From the NCBI GenBank assembly GCA_009193035.1, contig SWDT01000059.1, forward strand, positions 17,904 through 81,903: 64,000 bases of DNA. The letters run 5' to 3'. Position numbers and translations under genes: made by a program. The notes beneath the pieces are model-generated. The model ran no database searches. It was not told the DNA's origin and saw nothing but the letters and a program-made list of their open reading frames with translations. The stretch is from Halicephalobus mephisto. Taxonomy: Eukaryota > Nematoda > Chromadorea > Rhabditida > Panagrolaimidae. Shown here piece after piece: positions 1-11,682 of this stretch. How positions within the stretch are numbered: position 1 is the first letter of the stretch; every line of letters begins with the position of its first letter.

Positions 1-120
1 TTTTACAAATTTTATTATTATTAAAATTCCGACGATCGTTTTTGTAAAACTTACTGTAGAATTGAACATATTTCGTAATTTTAAAAAATGACTGATTTTC
101 AATTGGATTATCTACAAGAT

Positions 121-484
121 TCACTGAAAAGTGTTTTCTCTACATTCGGCCTCAGGCAACTCACTTTCTAGTCCGTTATCCCGGATAAAAGTACAGTAAA
201 CATTAGTCAATTGGAATCCGAAAATTACGAAACCGATGATGCCTAAGGATATCTGGAAAAAATTTTGTTTAAATTTAATAAAAATAATTTACAGTCATGA
301 CGATGTAAGGGCAGATCAACATAGATCTGTTGTCAGCAACCCCGATGCCTGCACTAACGATGGATAAACCGTAGAGTATGAAGAAAACACGGAACTTTGG
401 GGTAATTTTGGAGAACTTTGGAGACGAAATGGAGAGTCCCAGACTGTATACCACGTTGAGAAGAAGGATTCCAAAACAAAAATA
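121..484 (-). CDS. C-terminal part of a multi-pass membrane protein, unknown family
   Basis: Two exons are visible, 484-293 and 252-121, joined in frame across a 40-base intron (GTAAAT donor, TTCCAG acceptor). Together they encode about 107 residues ending at a TGA at 121-123. The first exon has two hydrophobic stretches (around YFCFGILLLNVVYSL and FRVFFILYGLSIVSAGIG). The second has one (ISLGIIGFVIFGFQL), followed by a polar, Glu-rich tail. The upstream acceptor is TTATTTTAG just above 484, and the 5' exons were not found in the repeat-rich DNA beyond it. The pattern suggests a multi-pass membrane protein with a cytosolic or luminal tail, but I do not recognise the family. Confidence 0.6.
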
Positions 485-925
485 CTAAAATAAAACTATT
501 TTTAAAATTTTACTATTTAAAAATACAAAAATAAAACTATTTTTTTAAAATTTACCATTTAAAAATACTAAAATAAAACTATTTTTTAAATTTTATCATT
601 TAAAAATACTAAAATAAAACTATTTTTTTAAATTTACCATTTAAAAATACTAAAATATAACTATTTTTTAATTTTACTATTTAAAAATACAAAAATAAAA
701 CTATTTTTTAAAATTTACCATTTAAAAATACTAAAATATAACTATTTTTTAATTTTACTATTTAAAAATACAAAAATAAAACTATTTTTTAAAATTTACT
801 ATTTAAAAATACTAAAATATAACTATTTTTTTAATTTTACCATTTAAAAATACAAAAATAAAACTGTTTTTTTAATTTTACTATTTAAAAATACTAAAAT
901 ATAACTATTTTTTTAAGTTTACTAT
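481..925. repeat. AT-rich tandem repeat, about 42-45 bp unit
   Basis: About ten head-to-tail copies of a unit containing AAAAATACTAAAATAAAACT, then a T run and TTTACCATTTAAA. Copies differ by T-run length and a few substitutions. It lies directly upstream of the last visible exons of the minus-strand membrane protein, probably inside one of its introns. From 925 to 2150 there is only AT-rich low-complexity sequence and no supported gene. Confidence 0.85.
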
Positions 926-2166
926 TTAAAAACCAAATTTTAATTTTCAAACATTTTCAAAAAAATTAAAATTTTTCATTTGAGACATTTAATTAATTTT
1001 TTATTTAATTTTAATTTCGATTAAAATCATATTTTTAGAAAAATAATTTTTAATGATAATATTTTTTAAAATAAACTTATTTTTGAATAATTTAGAAAAA
1101 AATAAATTTTTTTGATGATTTTTGAAAAAAAAATTTTTTGGAAATATTAGAAAAATAATTTTTTAATAATTATCGAGAATTTCACCGACCTTTAGTCCTT
1201 GGAATTTTTTGGTTTTCATAACTGATATTTCCTGAATTTGATTTATTTTTATTTTCGAACTTTGATCAACGCTGAATTTTAAAATTTTTTTGATTTTAGA
1301 GAAAAATAAAAAATTTGACTAAAATTTGACCAAAATCAAAACACGAAACTTTAAACATCGAAATTGAAGCTAATCTGAATTTTAATAAAAAAAATGAATC
1401 AAAAAAGTTAAACATTACAGTTTGAAGATATCGATTCTGATGGAAATAAAAATATTCAGAAAACTTGCAGCTGTTTTGGTTTTATTAGCATTGCTAAATT
1501 TCTTTCGTTTTTTGTTGTTTATTTGGAAAAAGAATATTGAAAAAATTTGTCTTATACTGTATTTATATCATGTTCATTTTAATAAAAAATTTAAATTTTG
1601 ATTTTTAAAAAAACTTAATTTTAATAAAAAAATTTTATTTTTATTTTGATTTTAAAAAAAACTTAATAAAAAAAGTTTAATTTTGATTTTTATTTTAAAA
1701 AAAGTTTATAAAAAAATTTGATTTTTATTTAAAAAAAATTAATTTTGATTTTAAAAAAGTTTAATTTTGATAAAATATAATGTTGATTTCAAAAAATAGA
1801 TGAAATTAATGTTTATTTTTGGGTGGTTTACGGTAGAATAAGTAATTAAAAATTGAGTGATAATTAGTTTGAAAATTTAAGAAATTCATTGAATTTTGGA
1901 ATTGGATTATGTTTGATATTTTTAAAAGTGGATATTTAGTACAGTATTGGGTAGTTTGTTAAATACTTGGTGATACTGTAATTTGGAATTTTTCTTCAAC
2001 TGAGTTCTGATGATCTGAAAGATTTTTTTTTTGACAATTAAGAAGATTACAGATTCTTACTGTATTAGATTTCCTTTCTCTCTTTTACTTCCCTCTACAT
2101 ATATTAGGTATAAAAAAATAAAAGGCAGAGGATAAGGAAATAAGGAAACTTTTTCAATAAGATTTC

Positions 2167-2490
2167 TACACAAAAAAAGCGTAACTTTTGGTCTTGTAAT
2201 AATTATGAAATGTGACACAATCGTCACATTTTTATGAATATTTGACTTTTGTGACGAAAATCAAAAAATAATAGTGACGATTTGAATTTATTATTGTGCT
2301 AAAAATAACGTTTTTTTGTAGGAAAATCCCGATTCAATAATTATTTTATATTTATCCATTTCTAAATTCACTCTCAATTTTGTACAAAAAGGTGTAATTT
2401 TTGGTCTTGTAACAATTATGAAATGTGACACAATCGTCACATTTTTGTGAATATTTGAAATTTCTGACGAAAATTGTACACGCAAAAAAA
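2167..2490. mobile_element. Two short MITE-like copies (ACAAAAA-CGTAACTTTTG family)
   Basis: Copy one spans about 2167-2323 and has inverted ends, ACACAAAAAAAGCGTAAC at the left and AACGTTTTTTTGTA at the right. Copy two spans about 2381-2490. Both contain the same core, with TGAAATGTGACACAATCGTC and a run of GTGACGA blocks. The same core and ends recur near 54402-54745. No coding capacity is visible, so these look like non-autonomous elements. Confidence 0.6.
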
Positions 2491-2635
2491 CTTTGGACTC
2501 AGTAATAGATGGAAATTTTCACTATTCCGTTACATATCCTAGAGATCTTTTTCAATTCTTGTGTAAATTTTATGTTTTTAAGTAAGATTTTATAAAATTT
2601 CTACATTTATATAAAAAAATGCAATATTTAATTTT

Positions 2636-2655
2636 GCGCAAATTTGGCGAAACGT
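2636..2655 (+). promoter_or_regulatory. E2F-like sites just upstream of the helicase gene
   Basis: The sequence TTGCGCAAATTTGGCGAAA has two overlapping matches to the E2F core (TTTGGCG and GCGCAAA) about 100 bases before the chosen ATG of the DDX11-like gene. E2F control would suit a replication and cohesion factor. This is a motif match only. Confidence 0.3.
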
Positions 2656-2751
2656 CCCCGAATGCCAGCCGAACACGATTTTTGTTTTTCAAAATTTCCC
2701 GCGTTGCCGTCTTCTGCTTGGTTTCTGGAGCTTCTCCACGTCTTTTTCACC

Positions 2752-5700
2752 ATGAAACGGTCCAGATGCTTCGATCCCGATGAGAATATCACCCCGAAAA
2801 GAAGAACTCTGGAGTCCAAGAGTTCCAATGTCGACACTGATGCTCATCCGTTTTCGTTTCCTTTCCGACCTTACGAAACCCAATTGAAGCTCATGTCTGA
2901 CCTCTACGATATATTCAGAAGCAAGTCTATCGGTATTCTGGAAAGCCCTACAGGAACAGGAAAGACATTGTCGTCTTTGTGTGCTGTTTTGACGTTTCTT
3001 GAAGACGAACAAAAAAGGATTCAGGAGGAGATTCGGAAGAACAGAAACAAAGCTTCATCGCTTCTAGACGGTTGGTTTATATCTGATTTTTTGATATATG
3101 GATATCTCAATACGAGTGTTTTAAATTTAAGCTTTTTTATTTTTAGATTTTTCGATATATGAACTTTCAACATATGGATTTTTTATTTTTAGATTTTTTC
3201 ATATATGAACTTTCGATATGTGGATTTTTCGATGCAAATTTTTTTAATTTAAGCTTTTTCATTTTTGGACTTTTTATAATTTTAACTGACGAGGCAATTA
3301 ACTACTTTTTAGAAGCTGCTGATTTGGATTTCGATGGAGCCATGATGAAACACCACGAAGCTATGGGATATACTGTACTTGCGGATACTGAATCCCAGAA
3401 GTTAGAAAACATAGCGAAGAAGATCAGCGAAGCCAGAAGGAGATTCGATCACTATCAAACTACTCAAGAAATTGAAATCGAAGATTGTGTGGTATGTTAA
3501 TTGCGGTACAGAAGGGGATTTAAAATTTTTAATTTTAGCCTCGGTTATCTGAGGAGGAAGAACAACCTCCTGAACTTTTGAAAGTCGTCTATGCCACTAG
3601 GACTCATTCCCAGATCGATCAATTGACTCAGGAACTTGAACGGACCCGGTTTTCTCATAGAGTAGTGTCCCTGGGATCCCGAGGTATCTTATGTCCGAAT
3701 TCTGAAGTCAACAAACTTCCAAATTCTGTTGCGGGTGATAAATGTCGGGATTTGAGAGAAGTGAGTTTAATTTTAATTATTTTTCTCAACAAACAAAGCA
3801 GTCGATTTTCGGAAAGGATGTGATTTTTTCCATTGGTATTTTAATCACTAACCCTCGATGGTAGATAGAAGTTTTTATATCCCATATAGCCTTGATTTAG
3901 AAGTTACTAATTTACCTAAGCAGAATAGTTCCAAACATTAATTCCAGATAGGATTTTCGTAGTTAGTGTTGTTGCGGACAGTACTTTAATCTTTAAAAAC
4001 TTTTGAAAATTGTCTTCAAGATAATTTCGTAATAGTGTTAATTTTGAATTTCTGTAATATATGATTAATTACGAAATCGAGCCAGATTATGAAATAATCA
4101 TCCCGCAAAATCGGAATTACTGGTCATTTTAGTTTCTGGAAATTTTTCTTTATAATAATACTTTTTTATTTCTGCAATAATATGATTATTTCTCAGACAA
4201 ACAAATGTCCTTTCTACAACCGATCCAAAGTCCGTCTTCTTACGGATTACATCCTCAGTGATTCTGTCAGAAACCATCACGAAGTCCTGAAAGAATCCCA
4301 ATGTCTCAAAGCTTGTGGTTACTATGCTTCTCGAGAAGCTGCTCCGTTTTGTGAAGTTATTTTTGTTCCTTATGCTACTTTGATGGATTCAGAAATGAGG
4401 AAATCTGTAGGATTAACCATCGATGACAAAACTATCGTTATTGTTGACGAAGCTCATAATCTTTTTGCTACATTGACGGATATGAGCTCATCTACCGTAA
4501 CTTTGACCGAATTAACTCGAGGATTGGAGATTCTGAAGAAATTTTTGAATTGTAAATCAGAAAGAACCAAAACGATTGATTTCAAAAATTTGAAACTTTT
4601 TGAAAATGCTATAGAAAAAGCAAAAACATTACTAGAAGGTCCGTATTTTATTAAAAAAGGAAAAAAGAATTTCGAAATTTTTGAATTCATGATGGAAGTA
4701 AGTTTTTTTAAATTTTATTTGTTTTTTATTTTTTAATTTTATTTTATAATTTATTTTTTTAATTTTATTTAATTTTTTAAATTTTATTTATTTTTTAAAT
4801 TTTTTTAGTTATTTGATGCTGATGGATATCGTTTTATCCAGGCTATTGAAGCTGCAAAAAAAGCAAATTTACTTTCAAGGATTCAGAGTTTTTGTAGAAG
4901 TAAAGAATACCTTTCTGGAAGTCCACCTAAAGAAGAAAGATCAGAAGTATCCAAATCTAGTTTGATGAGTTTTTTAGAAAAAACAAAAAAGAAACTTAAC
5001 GAAGAAAAACAAAAATCAACATCTTTGAAAATCGATGAACCTGTAAATTCGATGGTTTCTACTACTCCAGAATCCTTTCCTCTTTTTCATTTAGCGGAGT
5101 TCGCCATTGCCTTAGGCAGTGCGGGGAGTAACTTTCAAGTCATTGTTGATGTGGCTTCGAGTCCTAGAAAGTAAGTAATTTTTTAAATTACTGTAATCAG
5201 ACTACTTCTAGATATCACTTACTTTGTTTGAATGGAGGAGAAAGATTCGAATCAATCGTCACCAAGGCTAGAAGTACTGTGTTGATTGGAGGAACTATGA
5301 GACCGGCAGAATTAGTTGTTTCTTTATTGACCAAAGATTGCGGTATTCCGAGACAAAGAATCATCGACAATACCTACGGACATATTATTGATTCTACTAA
5401 TTTGAAAATTGTAACTGTTGGTGAGTGAATATGGTTAATTATGTAATTTTAATAAGTCGTTTTTGAAAAGGTATTTTGGTACTGATTTTTCGGATATCTA
5501 TTAGAATTTTTATATATAATTATTAGTTTTTAGAAATAGGAATTTCTATATCAGGGATACATAGGGCATAAAACTCTCTAAATAGATCCAAATTGAATAT
5601 AGTTTCAAAAATTTATTACGAAATCACTATTACCCGAAATCTATGATTTAAATTATTTTGATTTTTTAAATTCGCGTCGACATAATTTTGTAAAAAAGTT

Positions 5701-6798
5701 ATTTTTGAAGTTTTATAATAATGTAATTTGTTAATTTAATTAATTTTAGCTGGAGATGCTGCTGGTCCATTGGCTTTTACTCATGCTACCTTGAAGGACA
5801 AGAATATTTGGACCAGGATATTGGATTCATTGTCGTTATTACACAGTATCCCTAATGGATTGGTTGTGTTTTTTCCAAGTAAGGCATTCATGAATGCTTT
5901 TCTAGGAACAATCAAACAGAACAAAGGTCCTAATTTTGAAGCATTGGTAAATTAATTTTTAAAAATTTAAAATTATTTTTATTTTTTTAGATATCTAGAA
6001 ATTTATTTGTTGAAGGAGAAACAGATGCATGGGAAAAATATTCTACAAAAGCAAAAAATCAAAAAGCAACATTTTTTGCTGTTGTTGGTGGAAAATTTAG
6101 TGAAGGTTTGTTTTAATTTTAATTACTATTGTAAATAGAAAAAATTACAATTACAATTTAAATAATCCATTGGAATTTTTTCTATTTATTGGTATTTTTA
6201 CGTATTATTAATCCTAGAGGGTAGAGGGTTATGTACTCTACATTTGAATTTATGAATTTTTAAATTTTTTCAAGAAAAATATCTTTTAAAAATTTAATTA
6301 CGAAATTTATATTATGTAAAATCCGAATTTCAAACTACTTTTGTTTCGGAAGATTTTTAGAAATTTTCTTCAAGACAGTTTCGTCGTAATATCCTTGTTT
6401 TTGCAAAAGTATGATTATTATTATTATGTACTGTAATTTCAGGAGTGAACTTTTCCGATGAACTCGCGAGATGTGTTGTTATTGTTGGTCTTCCTTATCC
6501 TAACACTATGAACCCGGAGTTCAAGGCTAAAGTGGATTATTTAAAAACTCATTTTGAAGATGAATCAATTGGATCAAAACTTCCGGTTAATATCTGTATG
6601 ACTCAAGTTAATCAAGCAGTTGGAAGAGTTGTAAGACATAAGAATGATTACGGTATTGTTGTGTTGTTTGATAGTAGGTATTCTGAATCGAGACATGCTG
6701 ACATGATTAGCAATTGGGCAAAACCAAGTTTGGTCAAGTGTTCGACGATGCGAGATGCGATGACGAAATTGAAAGGTTTCAGAGGAATTGTTCAATGA
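2752..6798 (+). CDS. chl-1: DDX11/CHL1-family iron-sulfur DNA helicase
   Basis: Nine exons join in phase: 2752-3070, 3313-3491, 3539-3760, 4197-4697, 4809-5170, 5212-5420, 5750-5946, 5991-6105 and 6443-6798, giving 819 residues. DDX11/CHL1 is an XPD-like 5'-3' superfamily 2 helicase needed for sister-chromatid cohesion and resolving unusual DNA structures. Visible motifs are the Q-like FRPYETQLKLM segment, Walker A ESPTGTGKTLS, motif Ia VVYATRTHSQ, four candidate cluster cysteines (RGILCPN, GDKCRDL, TNKCPF, KACGYY), the DEAH box VDEAHNL, GGTMRP (motif IV region), GGKFSEGVNFSDELAR (motif V) and QAVGRVVRH (motif VI). The ATG at 2752 was preferred over 2644 because homologues begin shortly before the FPF.PYE motif. 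A longer in-frame start exists. The gene appears intact. Confidence 0.95.
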
Positions 6799-7783
6799 GT
6801 TTTCTTGTTTTTTTACTGTTGATTGTTGATATCCTCCGTACGAGATGTGATTGAGGTGATTTTTGCAAAGATATCTGTTCAAGTTTGGTGAAATATTCAA
6901 ATTTGTAAAACTGATATGATAACGAATGAAATGGGTAATTAGTGAAGGTGGAAATTGTAACTGGAAAAATTAAACGTAGAAAATTTGAAATTGATTATAT
7001 TTAGGATTGGAAGAAATTGGAGAAATTCGTGTTGGGATTTAGTTAAGTTAAAATTATGAAACTACGAAATTTTGGGTTTTAATGGAATTTTGGAATTAAT
7101 TAATATTTAGTTATTTCAAATTTGAATAAAAAACTGAAAATTGTTAACATTGCGGTTAGTGCGAATAGTAGCTCATTGGACGGGATAGAGAACAAAATCG
7201 CTGGCGTAGGACAATAGGACTTGAACCCGGTAGAAGTTATCCAAAAGAGTCGTTGAGTCAAATATCTCAGATTAACTGTGTAACTATGCCTCTGGGGTTC
7301 CTGTAACTTACAACTGCGGACTAACTACAGGATGTGGACAGTAATTAGTCACAGTGAAATCGACGTTGAGATTTAAATTAATTTAAAATTAAAACTGTAA
7401 TAATTTCGACTTTCCACAGAATTTAAACTGCTGCTCCGTAGTCCTACTGAGAACTAGAATGAAATGAAAAAAGAAAGAGCGAGCGCAATGGACATTCGTG
7501 TTGGGACATAGCGCTGTTCAAATTGCAATGAAAAATCAAATTGTAACAATTTCAATTTTCTACTTAATTTTTAAATCAATTAATATTTACTAATTTTATT
7601 CCAAATTAAACACGGTAAGAATTGATGTCAATGTTTTTGGATTTTTTCATACTTCCAACGGTACAGCTAAAATAGCTTTTGTATTTATAATTATACAACC
7701 AATGTTGTTCTTAAACATGAAGTAGATAGATTTCATCATCTTAGAAAATCATAGAAGTTCAACAGAAATCACATCAGAGTATT

Positions 7784-8130
7784 GCACAAAAATGGGTACA
7801 TGGTATATAACGTATGGATACATTAAAACAATTTTGATGTTTCGGATGCATCATATTCAATGTATCGATATATTAAATTGATATCGATACATTGAGTATA
7901 ATGTGGTGATCTGTTAAAATGGCTATCATGTGTTAGATACATTAAGTTCAATGTACAGATATATTAAATTGACATCGGTAAATTGTATTCAATGTATGAA
8001 TACATTAAAATAGTTTTGATTCATCAGGTACATCATATTCAATGTACTAGTATATTAATTCGATATCGATACATTGAATATAATGTATCTGCTATATTAG
8101 AACTCTTTTAATATGCCTTTTTTGTGTGTA
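7784..8130. repeat. Palindromic TA-rich satellite block with inverted ends
   Basis: Tandem, partly palindromic units built from ATACATTAAA, TGTATCGATATATTAAAT and CATATTCAATGTAT. The block is bounded by GCACAAAAATGGGTACAT at the left and a reverse-complement-like AATATGCCTTTTTTGTGTG at the right. The same arrangement, about three times longer, occurs at 62811-63880. The rest of the 6799-8790 gap holds AT-rich spacer and, at about 8140-8460, a less AT-rich stretch without open frames that may be a decayed mobile element. Confidence 0.75.
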
Positions 8131-8790
8131 GTACAACTTTGTAGGCATAAAGATCGGAGTTCAACCGCAAACGACCTAGACAGGATGCCCAAAGCTCCGC
8201 CCAGTCAGCCGACTTCTGAGAGGTGAGACTAAAGTGTTAGAGAGTCAGTCTTTGAGAAAATCCAGCTTCAAACTGGTCCGAGTTTGACTTCGGTCAAACA
8301 AGGATCTTTCCTCTCTTGTTCTATGCTTATGTTGAGATAAATAGGCTTAATTGCTAATGGTAGGAACCAACAGTTTTCCATATAATGAAGGAGCTCCCCG
8401 GTATCACACCATTGACATCCAACCAATAACACACCCCCAACACTACAACTTGTTAAACTATGTTTTGAAGTTTATGCATTTGGATCATTTGCATATCTTT
8501 AAATATCTGAAAAGTAACCTATTTTAATAAATGGAATATCGTTTTGTGGAATCTCCGATTGATTAAATTATATATTTCTTTGGATTCAATTACGAAATAT
8601 TCTTGAAGCTAATCGTTCATTTGTCAAAGTTAAACATTTTTAAGAATGCCATGTGTTTTTATTCAAGAGCAAAAGATTTATCAAAAAAAGTATAAATTAA
8701 AATTCCATTTGGAGAAAATAAAACTTGTTTATCGTTTTCAATAGCAATTTTATAGTTTAGAATTATAAAAAATTACTCCACAAATGCTTT

Positions 8791-9804
8791 TCATCTAACG
8801 ATGATCTGGGATACAGGCGTGGCTTTAAATAACTTGATTTTACTGAAAACGAAGTTTCGATACGGTGTGATTGTTACAATAATAACGATGTTGTCCACTA
8901 TAGGAAAAGTCCAAATACTGGTAATAACGAAATAAATAATATAGCCAGTTTCAATGTTGAAGATCAAAATAACTAGCAAGGCACCTAGTGGGATGACACC
9001 CATGAAGAACATCATCAAAAACTGAAAGCAGATGCTTTTGAAGAGCATTTTATTGTTCTCCCATGTTTTAGCAGAAAACTTTGATGAGTACTTTCTGAAT
9101 GAATAGAAGCAGAGACTGAAAAAGACAATTAATCCGATCATATAAAAACATAAAAGAACAAAGAACGCCGGCATTACACGTTTGCAGACATTCCAGTCTA
9201 ATCTAAGTAGACTACTTTGAAACTTCAACAATGTCTCTCCACCAATAATATATTTTTCAACCACTGTGTAAGTTTCTTCTTCAGAATGGAATAAATTGAA
9301 AACAAAGAAACTCAGAAATAAACCGATTATCGCAATACCAAACCATATCCACACACAATATATATGAAAAGTAGGATGCTTGTAGAAGTTCTTAATTGAC
9401 AGTAACCCATTAATCGACATAGCACTGTATCTTTCTATAATCATGATTAGAAAGAGTACCAAAATTCCAAATCCAAGAATGAATATCAATAGAACACAGA
9501 TCTTTGCAGTTAAAGCCGTCATCGGGCTTAGAAATCCCCGTGGGTACATTATCATAAAATAGGGGATGTAAATTGGCTTACATAGTAGGACGACAAGCTC
9601 TATCATGAAGTTACAGAACACGTAACAGAGTAAATAAAATCTGAATTTCTTCATAGGCGAGGGACTTTTGAAGAAAATAATCAGAAACACGATAATCGAA
9701 GAAACTACACCGATACAACCAATTACTGACATTACTGTGACAAAGATGTCAGCAAAGTTGGCATCGTATATTTCTTCTACTCTAATACACGAGAAGTTTT
9801 CCAT
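8791..9804 (-). CDS. Nematode seven-transmembrane chemoreceptor, intronless (copy 1)
   Basis: A single 337-residue frame. I chose the ATG at 9804 (MENFSCIRVEEIYDANFAD) over the upstream 9819 start because all four paralogues then align from the first residue and have identical length. Seven hydrophobic segments are visible: TM1 near IFVTVMSVIGCIGVVSSIIV, TM2 after SPSPMKKFRFYLLCYVFC, TM3 ending IIERYSAMS, and TM7 ending VDNIVIIVTITPYR. The PMK..R.YLL, IERY and TPYR motifs resemble the Str/Srh superfamily of worm chemoreceptors, which act in sensory neuron membranes through G proteins. The exact family is not certain. The lack of introns is notable. It is head-to-head with the next receptor. 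Confidence 0.85.
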   Translation of the reverse strand: MENFSCIRVEEIYDANFADIFVTVMSVIGCIGVVSSIIVFLIIFFKSPSPMKKFRFYLLCYVFCNFMIELVVLLCKPIYIPYFMIMYPRGFLSPMTALTAKICVLLIFILGFGILVLFLIMIIERYSAMSINGLLSIKNFYKHPTFHIYCVWIWFGIAIIGLFLSFFVFNLFHSEEETYTVVEKYIIGGETLLKFQSSLLRLDWNVCKRVMPAFFVLLCFYMIGLIVFFSLCFYSFRKYSSKFSAKTWENNKMLFKSICFQFLMMFFMGVIPLGALLVILIFNIETGYIIYFVITSIWTFPIVDNIVIIVTITPYRNFVFSKIKLFKATPVSQIIVR

Positions 9805-10118
9805 CTTTCTGTGCACCAAATTTTAAGTGACGAAAAGATCGAAAGTAGTAATAGCCATGCCTACAGATCTACTGGGTAAATTAACAGGTGGATTCAAATT
9901 AGAAAGTTTATAACTTCGAAATGGTCCTTCATTAATATTAAAAGAAGTAAATGATTTAAACACTCAAGAAACTCCCTTGATTAGTTGCACCTGTTAACTT
10001 ATTAGATAAATCTTTCTGCGAAATTGCAGTAAAGAAAATACATATTGCTTATCGACATTATTCATCTTTTTTCTATTAATTATTAACGCTTAATTTCGTC
10101 TGTGTTAACATACGGTAG

Positions 10119-11132
10119 ATGAAAGAATTTTCTCCTATCAAATTAGAAGAAATTTACGATGAAGATTTTGCAGATATCTTTGTCACAGGGATGTCAGTAA
10201 TTGGCTGCATCGGTGTAGTTTCTTCGATTATTGTGTTTCTAATTATTTTCTTCAAAAGTCCCTCGCCTATGAAGAAATTCAGATTTTATTTACTCTGTTA
10301 TATATGCTGCAACTTCGCATTGGAATTGAACATCTTACTATACAAGCCTATTTACATCCCTTATTTTGTAATTCTGTATCCACGAGGATTTCTAAATCCG
10401 ATGACGGCTCTAACTTCAAAAATCCTCCTTGGGTTGTTATTTACTACTGGTTTTGGAATTGTAACAATCTTTGAGATTATGCTCATTGAAAGATACAGTG
10501 CTATGTCGATTAATGGGTTACTGTCAATTAAGAACTTCTACAAGCATCCTACTGTTTATATATATTGTGCGTGGATAATCTTCAGTTTTGCAATAGTCCA
10601 TTTGTTTCTGAGTTTCTTTGTTTTCAATTTATTTCATTCCGCAGAAGAGACTTATACGGTGGTTGAAAAATATATTATTGGTGGAGAGACATTGTTGAAG
10701 TTCCAAAAGAGTCTAATCAGAGTCAACCGAAAATCTCTAAAGTTCATAGGATCAATATTTTTTGCTTTTTTATTAACTTATGGCATTATATTGACTACGT
10801 TGGTCATTCTCTGCTACCATTCATTGAAAAAATACTCACCAAAATTCGCTACCAAAGCTTGGGAGAACAATAAAATGCTTTTCAAAAGTATCTGTTTCCA
10901 GTTTTTGACAATGATCTTCTTGATTGTTATTCCAATGTTAGTTTTTATATTTATTTTGATTTTAAACTTCTCATTTGAACACATCTGGTATTTTGTCACT
11001 GCTACCATTTTTCTTTTCCCCATAGTAGACAATATTGTTATTATCGTGACGATTACACCGTATAGAAAGTTTGTCGTCAGTACACTCAAATTATTTAAAT
11101 TCACGCCTGTATTCCAGATCACCATCAGATGA
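10119..11132 (+). CDS. Nematode seven-transmembrane chemoreceptor, intronless (copy 2)
   Basis: A 337-residue paralogue of copy 1, starting MKEFSPIKLEEIYDEDFADIF and ending with the same TITPYRKFV...Q(I/T)TIR tail. TM1, intracellular loop 1 (FFKSPSPMKKFRFYLL) and the post-TM3 IERYSAMSINGLLSIKNFYKHPT block are nearly identical to copies 1 and 3. TM5 and TM6 are the most divergent parts. It is divergent from copy 1 (about 315 bases between starts) and convergent with copy 3. The two convergent genes keep matching sequence just past their stops (GTGAAATATGTTTTATCTTT). No introns. Confidence 0.85.
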   Translation: MKEFSPIKLEEIYDEDFADIFVTGMSVIGCIGVVSSIIVFLIIFFKSPSPMKKFRFYLLCYICCNFALELNILLYKPIYIPYFVILYPRGFLNPMTALTSKILLGLLFTTGFGIVTIFEIMLIERYSAMSINGLLSIKNFYKHPTVYIYCAWIIFSFAIVHLFLSFFVFNLFHSAEETYTVVEKYIIGGETLLKFQKSLIRVNRKSLKFIGSIFFAFLLTYGIILTTLVILCYHSLKKYSPKFATKAWENNKMLFKSICFQFLTMIFLIVIPMLVFIFILILNFSFEHIWYFVTATIFLFPIVDNIVIIVTITPYRKFVVSTLKLFKFTPVFQITIR

Positions 11133-11179
11133 GGAACATCCGTGAAATATGTTTTATCTTTAAAGATATGAAGTTGATG

Positions 11180-11600
11180 TCGATGGTGTAAGTATCGATG
11201 CCGATTGACGAAGGAGTTCTAAGAATTCCTCACAGTAACTTTCGGTTGCCGTGACTGCGGCAATATTATTTGTATTGTTTTTCTATTTATCTACTTTTAA
11301 CTATGCTTAAAATTCTGAATCATTGGGATGAGTCGTGAGAGAAGAACCATTTCCCTTCAAAGACGCAACATGAATCGGACGGCGTCCACGGAGCTCTCTC
11401 TCTATAAAGGCACGAAGTTTGAAAGTCTGAAGGAGACCCAATTCTTCCATGACCCGAGGGGCGTTTATAGCTTATAATGTATCCCTTGTATTGATTGTAT
11501 TGTAGTTTTTGTAATATCGATTATGAATCAGTTTAATTACCCAAGTTTGAGGTATAACCAATAAACTCTCTGCCTACAACTTTCACATCATACAACCCCG
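11180..11600 (+). other. Possible solo LTR or promoter-like insertion between receptors
   Basis: This stretch has a different texture from its AT-rich surroundings. It has a TATA-like CTCTATAAAGGC near 11400 and, about 160 bases on, a polyadenylation-like AATAAA at about 11560. The spacing resembles an LTR U3-R layout. The SL1-like sequence at 11530-11551 lies within it. There are no open frames. A similar TATA-like/AATAAA arrangement lies at about 14880-15130. Both are tentative. Confidence 0.25.
11530..11551 (+). ncRNA. SL1 spliced-leader-like sequence
   Basis: Twenty-one of 22 bases agree with the conserved nematode SL1 leader as I remember it. Only the first base differs (A for G). The leader-like part is followed at once by GTATAA, a possible 5' splice site, as in true SL RNA genes. 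I do not see the downstream stem-loops or a clear Sm site, so it may be a degenerate SL RNA gene or a copied fragment. Confidence 0.45.
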
Positions 11601-11682
11601 AGTGTCAGTACATATAATTCGTTTATTACTTTTTACATTAAATTCAGGTTTTTAAAGATAAAACATATTTCACAAATGTTTC

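Noticed and set aside
1440..1601. 53-codon frame MEIKIFRKLAAVLVLLALLN preceded by an AG acceptor
   Set aside because: Looks like a signal or membrane helix, but it soon runs into AT-rich low-complexity sequence with no donor or continuation. Not enough support.
7190..7345. tRNA-like B box (GGTTCAAGTCC on the minus strand near 7212)
   Set aside because: No acceptor stem or anticodon arm could be paired around it.
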